From assembly GCA_037349105.1 (NCBI GenBank), contig JAYJMM010000021.1:1550001-1614000 (forward strand): a stretch of DNA of 64,000 nucleotides, given 5' to 3'. Position 1 is the first letter of the stretch; each line of letters starts with the position of its first letter. Under the pieces are notes generated by a model, which was given only the letters and a program-made list of their open reading frames with translations, ran no database searches and had not been told where the DNA came from. Below are positions 33,535 to 64,000 of the stretch, in pieces. This stretch comes from Limnomonas spitsbergensis. Taxonomy: Eukaryota > Chlorophyta > Chlorophyceae > Chlamydomonadales. The position numbers and the translations under genes are program-made.

Positions 33535-33954
33535 TCAGTGCCGACGAATGTACATGATCACCATCATGAGGCCTAGCATGGTGACTATTCTGGGGGGGTA
33601 GTAGATTAAATCATTTAGGTACGTCGCGAAGCCGAAGACACCAATGCAGAGGTACATGGCTGGTCCCAGTGAAGATTTCTGCTCGAACCCGTAGGGTGAC
33701 CTGAATTTCGACCAAGAGTTCGGCTGTCCTGCATGCGTAGTGGCTACCTCAGTCGAACTCGCATATTTCGCAGCGAATGATGTGCCCGCTGCGACGTCCC
33801 GCACTGCTGACTTCTGCTGATGTCCACCAGGCACCGTGGAGAAAGCAGCGCTGGACAGTGCCGGGAGAAAAGAAGCCTGTGCACCAAGTGTGCCCTTAGA
33901 GCATGCTGCTAGGGGCTGCAGAACCAGGGTCCTCAAAATTTGAGAGCGCGACAT
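33535..33954 (-). CDS. small protein with mitochondrial-type presequence and membrane segment
   Basis: A single-exon frame of 139 codons with a start at 33954. The first 60 or so residues are Ser/Ala/Arg-rich with almost no acidic residues (begins MSRSQILRTLVLQPLAACSK), as in mitochondrial or plastid import signals. A hydrophilic middle (PNSWSKFRSPYGFEQKSSLG) follows. Two hydrophobic stretches then come, AMYLCIGVFGFATYLNDLIYY and IVTMLGLMMVIMYI, with a basic RRH end. This layout suits a small inner-membrane subunit of a respiratory complex, but the family is not recognised. The open single exon and clean presequence favour a real gene; the neighbour RNase J is convergent. The protein could instead be plastid-directed. 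Confidence 0.6.
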   Translation of the reverse strand: MSRSQILRTLVLQPLAACSKGTLGAQASFLPALSSAAFSTVPGGHQQKSAVRDVAAGTSFAAKYASSTEVATTHAGQPNSWSKFRSPYGFEQKSSLGPAMYLCIGVFGFATYLNDLIYYPPRIVTMLGLMMVIMYIRRH

Positions 33955-34763
33955 GGTGCTGTCACCTGCGCGTCACATATATCAAGCACGATCATAAAAT
34001 AATTGTTGCAACGGTCCGACAGGGATCAGCGACTGAAATGAACTTACCTCGTCTACAGAACAAACTGACACCAGCCCTTATCCAGACAAAAAACTTGATT
34101 CAATCAAGGACCTCCTGACGATAATCTCAGCTCTTTGTGAATTGGGCGTATCGACAAGAGTATGGAACGTACAAAGACCGTTCACACGTGTCTCCACTGA
34201 CAGTTAGCTGGCTGCAACTCTTGTCACGGCCAGTCGGGTATTGGGGTTGCTTATGAAGGCATCCCCCCTGCCACGGCCTACGGCACCTATGTAGTTATTG
34301 ACTGAAGCCCAGTGGAGGAACGAGACCAATATCCAGGAACCAGGAGATGTGGAACGGCGGATTGGGTCCTCCTGAGGAGCCAAAGGAACATCAACTGGCT
34401 TAGGCAGACTGTGAAACTTGCCAACAAAGTGCATTTATAATCTGGCCTCCAGGGTATTTCGCCATAGTTTTCAAGGTACGGACAGGACAAACCAGGCCGT
34501 GGTTCTGATCCGTATGTATGGGCCCAATCAGTATCCTTTGTAAGGCACATAAGGCCTTTCGCCAACACTCAAGATGGTTTTGCCAAAGATAGGTGACCCC
34601 AGTGCGCAACTGTGCACGTGGTTGACCATCAGCATGCAAGAGACTTTGGCTTAGATTTATCCCACTACGGTATCCAGAATTGAAGCAATAAATTTGTGGT
34701 GTCCAGTGATTTGGGAGGTTTCAATATTTTTACTCCTAGGTTGACCTACCGGTATGTGGCTAT
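33955..34763. other. intergenic region upstream of the small membrane-protein gene
   Basis: It should contain the promoter of the gene at 33535-33954. No coding family or clear promoter motif was seen. Minus frames at 34204-34639 overlap one another in different frames and look like chance open sequence. Confidence 0.35.
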
Positions 34764-35985
34764 ATGTTATCATTTGCAGCCCTAGGCACTCAGGCCATGC
34801 AAGGTAGAGAGGTGCCTTTGGCTGCCGCATTGCAGCGTGTCCGCCGCATGGCCGCCAAGGTGCACCTCGTGCATCATCTGCCTACATGCATCCAGTTGGC
34901 GTCTGTCTATGCAGCGCCTGCGGCCAACTGCAGTAATGTGGTATGGGCCACCGATCAGTCGATCACCTCAAGCTGAGGCATTGCCTCAAGAGCAGGATGT
35001 AGTCCAGCTTCCTCCAGCAACTGCGCCAGGCTGCAGGGTTACCTGCGTCTGCTGCCAGTTGGGGGGTCATGAGGAGCTGCAAGATCCAGCCGTTACAATG
35101 AGGTTGGTGGCAGCACGTACTTCACTTCTACAACACAGCGGTTGCACCAGCAGCACAGCAAGACAGCCCACACATGGCGGCAGCCATGGCGGCCGACATG
35201 CAGCTCGCTGTCAGGCAGGGCACCGGAGGGCGCAATTGGTGCAGTGAATTGCTAGGTGCCTTGCTGGAGCTGGAGCTGGGATCAGCCGTCCCCAAACCTT
35301 GTCAGACAGCAACTGACATACAGCCGCTACCTGTCATAGAGGTGCTAGCGTTAGTTGATGCAGCATACCAGCGGATGCAGCTGGCAGAGGGAACCCAAGA
35401 GATCCTGCCACTGAATACAGGTCTGCGGCTGCCTACTGCACCTGGTTTCAGTCTACGGCGCGCGCACTATCCTAAGGGAGGCCAGAGGCTGCACTATTCG
35501 AAGGGAGTATGCTTGCCTGTGCATGAACTCAAGGCTGCGGCTCGGCGCCGTCAGCATGGCTGACACCAGAGGACGGCGCAGCAGTCAGCAGCGTGACAGA
35601 CGGTGCTGCCAGCGATGTTGGGCTAGAGGAGACGGCCAGCATGTGGGGGACGCATTGCATGCATTCAATGCTCCAGCGTGCGGGGGTTGGCAGGTTCGCC
35701 GAACGGTGTTAGAGACTTCTTCGTGTTGTACCGGGTCAGGCTTGGGTGGGATGCTCTGGTTTTTGTGGATGGTGTGGTAGATAATGTTGAGGCGTAGACG
35801 TTTTCAAAAGCTGGACCTTCCCTTTTCTTTTCCCCCCCAGCCTTTTGTCTGTCCCTTCACTTTCTTTCCCACTTTCCCTGCCCCCTTGTGTTTGTTTCCT
35901 TCTTTCCTCCTAACCCTTAAGTTAGGCGCCCACGCAGCTGAGCTTTCTTGAGCAGGGCCCAGAGATGTAACGTCATTACCTCAGC
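34764..35985 (+). mobile_element. degenerate LINE-like (non-LTR) retrotransposon fragment
   Basis: Overlapping plus-strand frames broken by frameshifts read like a decayed protein gene. The first gives ALQRVRRMAAKVHLVHHLPT followed by SVYAAPAANCSNVVWATD. This resembles the region after the reverse-transcriptase palm in algal LINEs, where R-R----LP--L--R---Y-Y--P---YG-E-W is usual. Weak tail-like frames continue to about 35780. They are followed by a pyrimidine-rich untranslated stretch (35810-35930) and the terminal GCAGGGCCCAGAGATGTAAC with GTCATTACC. That terminus recurs alone across the window, as expected for 5'-truncated copies. No target-site duplication was identified. The assignment is tentative; an ordinary pseudogene is possible. 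Confidence 0.42.
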
Positions 35986-36822
35986 CCTCAGGAGTCGTGA
36001 GGTTTCCTGCCCCTTCACGAATCAAATTATCCTTTTCAAGCCATTTACCAGGAATCAGCGGGGGGGGGGCGGCGAAAAGGAAACTTAAATACCCTCCTCC
36101 AAAGTTATAGAGGTTGACAAGAGCTATTCAGATCTGGTCTTAAAATTCATTTTGGTCAGGGGGGATCGTAAGGGGGCGGCAAAGTTGGGGGGTAGGCTGG
36201 GGGGTCACCCCAAAATGACAGTTTGAGACAATATTGCCCCCCAAAAATCTAGGCATCAGATTGAGAATACAACTCCACTGCTGCATTCCCCCAGTCAAGT
36301 GCTATCGATTCCCAACATAAAGTATGGCATGGCCATGACATCATTTTCTTTGGAATCGTTTCCTCAAAGAGATACGTAGTGAATGGGCTCAGGGATCGAA
36401 CCCAAGAAACGGTCCTCTCTCTCCCCCTGTCTAGGTCACCGGGTTCCATGTTCCTGCCCCCCTCACATAGGAGGGTGGTATGGCGGCGCATTGGTCCCAG
36501 CTGTGCATGGTAGCTGGAATTGAGCTTGCTCATGCCCTACCAGCCCTGGAATTGAGCTTGCTCAACCCCTGCCATGCGGCCGGGCGTTCAGCAGGGCCCA
36601 GCGGGTATGCAACTATGCACTGTTCTAAACATTGATTGGGCTCCAACATCCAGCACATCAGTATTTCGTCCCAGGTATCTGCAGCTTCTCATGGCCTTGT
36701 CCGCTATAACTTACACGGTAAGCACCTGAATTATACCACCATGGTTCCTTAACGGAGACCGCTGATTCCACACTGCTGCACAACATTTCTGATGCATCCC
36801 CACCAGAGATCCCAACGACAAG
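35986..36822. other. 3' flank of TVP23, repeat fragments
   Basis: It contains a G-rich run (36059-36072) and an inverted copy of the short GC-rich repeat at 36560-36612. The minus frame at 36249-36533 has no family motif. The 3' untranslated region of TVP23 should lie at the right end. Confidence 0.4.
36560..36612 (-). repeat. short GC-rich dispersed repeat, copy 3 (inverted)
   Basis: The reverse complement reads GCATACCCGCTGGGCCCTGC followed by TGAACGCCCGGCCGCATGG, matching 18602-18655 closely. Confidence 0.55.
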
Positions 36823-58974
<22,152 letters not shown>

Positions 58975-60775
58975 TTCTGCATAAACTTGTTGGATTAACT
59001 ACGTTAGGTTCGTGACATAGTCCGATCTGCAGCTTCCGATTTGCTCCATGTATTCATACTTTCGTACGGCTTTGCGGGAACGGAAGTATGGGAACGGTTG
59101 CTCGAACAAGGAACACGTTCAGTTCAGCCAGGGTCGCCGGTCGTTAGTCACCACTCATCAGGTGCAATGTCAGAACGCAGTAACATTGAAAATCAAGTAA
59201 GCATGCTTGGCGAATGCACGGTAGAAGCACGCATGCCGGTATACAGCAATTGTTGTGCATGTATGACACATAGTGCACACACACTCCATGCAGGATATAA
59301 GCGGACCACTTTTACTACAAGCATGCGCATTCTCTCTCAGCTGTAGCTAAAACGCACATTACATTGGAAATTTTGCTTGCCGGTGATTGACAGATGCAGG
59401 CTGTGGTCAACAGTTGGGCATACAGGCATATTACGGTCACCCCTTGTTCTAAACCATTATACCAAGCTCTTCATGGAAAAAACAGCATTTGCCAAACCTC
59501 ACTACCATCATCACCTGATAAAGCAATAACATTTAACCTCAGGTCTCCGCTCAAATAGATTCGCCCCTCTGGGCGCCGTACTATTTTGCTGTAGGGGGGG
59601 TAAGAAGAAAAGGGGGAAATAGAATGAAGGGGCAGACAGAAGGCTGGCAAATAAAGACATTGTTAAACGTTTACGCCTCAACAATTTCACTTAAAACTGT
59701 ATTGTTTCCTTCTTAATTTTCCTTGGAGGCGTCCAACCGAACTCTTTTGCACCCACGTCATGTTTTATGGCTGGGGCTAATCTTCTGCACAAAGGGGTTC
59801 ATGCCCACGCTACTGCTCGGTGTTTGTGTGTTGGTTCCTTGCCCAGGGGGGTCACTGGTTCGCTCGCTGTCCTAGCGTATCTAGTGCCTGTACCGGTTTA
59901 CGGGCACACGTCCCATGCATCAAATGTGATGCACCGTTGGACTGTAAAAACTTCACAATGACATCTACCATATTTTCCACAAAAGCTAGGGCATCCCACC
60001 CATGCTCGTAGAACTCATGGAAGTCTGTGGCACCAGTGCGTCACCGTCTGGGGGGCTTGCCCATCACCGGTCACTTGGCTTTCCTTGGACCCTACGGCAT
60101 TGAAAGCAAGCATGTAGAGCATCCCCAACAATATCTTTCTGTCCCCAGTATCTCCCAATGTGAATAAGTTTTTGATAAACAAACCTGCATGGTTCACACT
60201 GGTTATTGTGTCAGTGTGGTGCAACAGGATCTGCGATATCCTTGAAATCCTGATAATTAAAATCTGTTCCAAGCAGAGGCGACTGACTGATTACTGACTG
60301 TGTGGCTGGCTGAAATAGGGAAGACATCTACCAACATAACCAGGAAATTCGGGTGGAATTCTGACGTCAAATCGATCCGCTCACTCTGCGATGATAATTG
60401 CTCCATGAAGGGCAGCTGCATAACCTTGCATGCAGCACAAGGCACAGCTCATTGAAAACACTGATACCCTGGACAGATACATCCAAAACAGTACTGACAA
60501 TGTACTGACACCGAGTTTGATGATTTCAATGCTTTGAGGGAAAGAAGCAACTCAAGCTCTGCACAGGCTAGTTATGAAAATACCGGTATCATGCTGAACT
60601 GTTCATGCAACAGATATGCATGTGCCAATTGTCGCCATCCCAACGCATGTTGCTGCATAGCCATCCTACCTACAAACAAACACTAAAAATGAAAGCCACC
60701 TTGCAAAGTTAATTACTAAAACAAAGCCCGCCCACTTGGGCGCCTCTTGGCAACGCCAGCTTGAGTAGCAAAGCA
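58975..60775. other. intergenic region upstream of TVP23
   Basis: It includes the TVP23 promoter side and the 3' side of the U-box gene. No gene is recognised. The minus frame at 60015-60272 (with FIKNLFTLGDTGDRKILLG) has no identifiable family. The plus frame at 59820-60011 has a loose GHWFARCP zinc-knuckle-like string, perhaps transposon-derived. Confidence 0.35.
59560..59705 (-). mobile_element. LINE-tail family fragment (inverted)
   Basis: The reverse complement contains CGTTTACGCCTCAACAATTT-like and GACAGAAGGCTGGCAAATAA blocks. They align with TTGAGGCGTAGACGTTTTCA and CAGCCTTTTGTCTGTCCC at 35789-35855, just after the decayed LINE frames. So the sequence similarity of the family extends upstream of the terminal motif. 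Confidence 0.45.
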
Positions 60776-63700
60776 TCATGCTGCAGGCTGTGCCCCATGC
60801 TCTACTGCTGGGCCCTCCTCCTCCACCACTGCAACATGTACGTGCAGATCCATGTCCCGCGCCATCAGCTGGTCAATATACTCAGATGCGTTCTCCTGCC
60901 AAAATGCAATGTCTCTCCGGGCTACCATTTCCTCCTCTGAGTATCCTTCGCTGGGCTGTTCAACTTTCCCTTCAAGCCAGGCACGGCTGCACCACCAGTG
61001 CTCAAAAAGCTCCTTGATTGTCAAATCTTCGCCCATCTCATCCTGCATTCAGATAGAATTGCATGAGCGGAGGTTCAGAAGCCATGTCAATAATGCTTTT
61101 AAAGGCACGTCTTCAATACCACAAATCAATCATCAACTGGCATTCCGGCATAACAATATTTGGCTTACGGTACGATAATGCTGGAACAGATGACAGAGAT
61201 ACTTCACACCGATTTTTACATTTTAAAAATAGTCACCTGATTAAAAAGCTTGAGTAGCGCCGTTGCTGAATCTCTCTTCTCCCACCGGTCCTCACTTGTC
61301 AAGAACATGGTCCGCAAAGGTTTCAAGGCCCTCTGCTTGAGCTGGGCCTGGATCTCCGGGTCTCTTGCCAGAACTGCAAGAGTGGCTGCAGCTCGATCCC
61401 TGCTGTAGCCATACTCCGCCCTTTAAGCAAGGCGTCAACATGAGTGTATTTTTTAGTGAGTAGTACCACTATCAGCTGCACTTCAGCTAAAATGTGCCCC
61501 CCGGCCACAAGCCCCTGGTTAGGCCAGCCCTGCTGTTTGGACCACCAGCCGGAGGCCGGTCCAGGTTTGGTGGGAATCGGCCCAGGGATGGCCTCGGGGC
61601 GGCCCAGCAAAGGTGGTCCGGTACTCACTAAAATAAGCTCTTGTCAACATGACCATGTTAGCTGGTGACCAGACGCGTCAGCCATCGGTCGTCAGCAAGC
61701 AGTCAATTAATGAGGAGGATTGGATACATGCCGCAATTTGTATAGAGAATTGCAATCGGTTAGCCATACCATTGCCATACCTGTCAGTGGACACGACTTT
61801 CAACAGGCTGTTGTGCCCTCCAGCGATTTTTATAGCTGTCCTGGCAGCATTGCCTGCCCGGGCTAGATTGTAGAGCAGTCGAGTTGCGGCCTGGGAACAC
61901 GCAGTAGCAGGACATGAACAGCTGGACCAAGAGCTGCCCCTGCCCCTGCCCTTGACCGAATATTCCAGGGTAGCTGACACAGTGGTGCGGCCCATCGAGT
62001 GGCTCCTTTCATCCACAACACATCACGGTACATAGTTTATGCATTCATCCTCTCTTGCCTCAATATATAATTGCACTTGCGATACAAGGGAGCAGGTCGG
62101 CCTCACCAGGGATGCGTATGTGCAGGGGCAGAAGGAGATGAGGAATGAGGGAACCACAGCCACTGTTGCAAGTCATTTCTTTATCCTCTCTTGCCTCAAT
62201 TTCTTAATTCACACACATCACTTGTGGCACAAGCAAGCTGGTCCAGCTCACCTGAGACGTGTACGTGCTGGGGGACAAGCAGATGAGGACCGAGGGGGCC
62301 ACGGCCACCGCTGCAAGCCACTGCACCTCCTCAGCGGTGTCGCAGGACGCTAATACTGACGCAGCCACACCCTGCGGACAGAGAGTCCCAGGCGATGTTA
62401 TGGCCCATGGGGCGACAGCAGCTGAGCCGAGAGATAAAGACACTCACCTGGAGGTATGAGTCTCCATACCGCAATAGCCAGACAAGGTCATTCAGGACCG
62501 CTTCCCTGACAAGCTGGTGGGCCTTGGCATGCTCAGCCGTGGGTTCAGCCTGCAGCACAGGTGGCAGCAGGTATCGAACATGTTCAGTTAGAAAATGGGA
62601 AGCAAGAGCTCAGAGGAAGGGGCAACAGTCTCAAGTAGCACACACTCGGGACAAACAAAGAAAAGTGAGAGCTACGAAGGATACTTCCAGGCAGGTAATC
62701 CCTGGAAACTGCACAGCCGGAGACGCATGAATAGAGCTGGTAATTATATCAGAACCAATGACTCACATCCTAAATCTGCACATGTTATAGAGGATTTGTT
62801 AAGGGCCAGCAAGTCAGGGGCCCTTGGGCTTCACTCACGTCCCAGGATCGTAAGAGGGCGTATAGTTGCGACATCGCCTTGGTCCTTTTGACGTCTGAGT
62901 CTGTGCGGATGTCATTGATCCATGCTGTCAGGCTGGGATGAAGCGCTACAGAACAATTCAAAATACAGGGCAGGCCCAGGAGAGGGGGTCAGTATCTGCA
63001 GGCCTTGGGGCTGAGAAATGCAAATGCATCGCACATCCAGGCATTCAGATTTTCATCTCACTTTCCAATTTCGCCTTTGTGTCATCGTCAGAGGATGATG
63101 GGATTTCCAGGCCATTCTTTAGACGCCATTCATGGAGTCTCTGCTTCAACCATGGCAGCCTGGTAACCTGCAGCACTTGGATTGCACATGGTCACTTCAC
63201 AATTTATCATAAAATATTAAAACAGCAATCATTGTAATACTCCAGCAGTCTTATTCGTCTAGAGCTTGATTCTTGTTTTGCTGCACCACTCCACCATAAA
63301 TACCTGAGCATCTAACACGGTCGTGTTCGTGCGAGGGCAAATGCGATTCCCCATCTTGAACCACTGTCTTAAAGTCGTTAAGCAGTAAACTTGACCCGTT
63401 GCACACAGCACGACAGGATCTTCAATGATCTGTAAGCACACAGAATATCTTAGTCACTGGACAGCGAGCTTCTTTTTTAATCTGGACACGCTTTCAAGAG
63501 ACCCTAGCTGATCATGCCAAGATGCGGCAGGAAACAACTGGCTGCACAAGAACCACAGGATACGAATGGATGCAAGTGCCAGCTGGCAGCCCTGGCATCA
63601 CAGCGGATCTTGCAAGGTCAGACACTCAGTGAGCTTGTCCTCTCACCCCAAGCGAGATGGGGTCCTTAAATTCATCCTGTTGGAAGACAACCACAGAATG

Positions 63701-64000
63701 CAGGATTAAGACAGCCGACTGCAGTTCACTGCTGCATGCAAACGGAAGATCATACATCATGGCCCTTGCACACATGACAAACGTACAGCCAATATATTTT
63801 TGTATGCCATGACAATCAGTACAGGCAAAGATGCTATTTACAATAAGTCAGTCAACTGACCGGAATTTCTATTTCACCCTCGCTATCTTCATCTGTATCC
63901 TCCTGTGGCAGATGCTGCCCCACGCAAGTAGGACTCTGAAGCATGCGGGAGCTGTTATGTGCTGCAATGATTGCCAGACCCGCTAGGGACACAAGGCCCA
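60776..64000 (-). CDS. U-box/ARM-repeat E3 ubiquitin ligase, 5' end outside window
   Basis: U-box proteins are E3 ligases that bind E2 enzymes; ARM repeats usually bind the substrate. Ten minus-strand exons are visible: 64000-63861 (partial), 63676-63647, 63429-63304, 63167-63062, 62945-62839, 62549-62448, 62371-62252, 61890-61781, 61399-61237 and 61042-60776. All join in phase. The U-box spans three exons: DEFKDPISLG, then IIEDPVVLCATGQVYCLTTL and RQWFKMGNRICPRTNTTVLD, then LPWLKQRLHEWR. These match DP-T---DPV---GHTY-R--I--WL--G---CP-T. ARM-like helices follow: LHPSLTAWINDIRTD, LVREAVLNDLVWLLRYG, VQWLAAVAVAP, AATRLLYNLARAGNAARTAI and LAVLARDPEIQAQLKQRAL. The C-terminus is acidic and ends HGAQPAA. 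Before the U-box the partial exon encodes a hydrophobic LVSLAGLAIIAAH stretch and an acidic linker. The exact ligase class is not determined. Confidence 0.85.
61475..61640 (+). mobile_element. SINE-like dispersed repeat, copy 7 (U-box gene intron)
   Basis: This is the most complete copy. It runs from CAGCTGCACTTCAGCTAAAA through CCCTGCTGTTTGGACCACCA, GCCGGAGGCCGGTCCAGG and TTTGGTGGGAATCGGCCCAG to GGCGGCCCAGCAAAGGTGGT with a terminal CACTAAAATAA. It lies antisense to the U-box gene, between exons 61890-61781 and 61399-61237. No tRNA-like A or B box was confidently recognised. Confidence 0.6.

Noticed and set aside
59820..60011. GHWFARCP string as a CCHC zinc knuckle of a Gag-like protein
   Set aside because: The first Cys pair is not in register and no other retroelement domain is nearby, so the evidence is too weak.

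Overview
This is nuclear DNA from a eukaryote, most likely a chlorophyte green alga (trebouxiophyte-like; the lineage is an inference). The proteins recovered are plant-type: a plastid-type ADP-glucose pyrophosphorylase large subunit, an RNase J with a plastid-transit-like N-terminus, an AP2-domain transcription factor and a U-box/ARM protein. They sit in many short exons with GT..AG introns. Gene models were built by hand by matching splice sites, reading phase and family motifs. Every junction quoted as in phase was checked by base counting; no transcript or database evidence was available.

Layout: 1-1057 (-) 5' half of RAD9 (9-1-1 checkpoint clamp), running off the left edge. 3756-4879 (-) 3' part of a BTB/POZ gene. 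8700-15063 (-) AP2-domain regulator of about 1490 aa with very long glutamine tracts. 15064-19639 mostly repeat-bearing intergenic DNA. 19640-24503 (-) AGPase large subunit, 13 exons. 24647-32739 (+) RNase J, 17 exons; the start codons of these last two genes face each other only 143 bp apart. 33535-33954 (-) small, probably mitochondrial membrane protein. 34764-35985 degenerate LINE-like element. 36823-58974 (-) TVP23 Golgi membrane protein, four exons. 60776-right edge (-) U-box/ARM protein, 5' end outside the window.

The outstanding feature is a 20.9-kb minisatellite at 37174-58077. It fills about 99% of one 21.15-kb intron of TVP23: the exon at 58171-58282 and the last exon at 36823-37019 join in phase and restore a conserved TVP23 segment. 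The basic unit is 62 bp, with longer units carrying an extra internal segment of about 25 bp. Units are organised into higher-order repeats with periods of 1278 and 1390 bp and larger duplications. All the small open frames in the array are products of the repeat.

Tandem repeats inside introns are a theme here. RNase J has an 18-bp palindrome-centred array of about 1 kb, a CTG run, and one exon whose 3' splice site is copied upstream and whose 5' splice site is copied downstream. The AP2 gene has a 12-bp array in its last intron. Three dispersed repeat families (a LINE-tail family, a SINE-like family and a short GC-rich family) lie between and within the genes.
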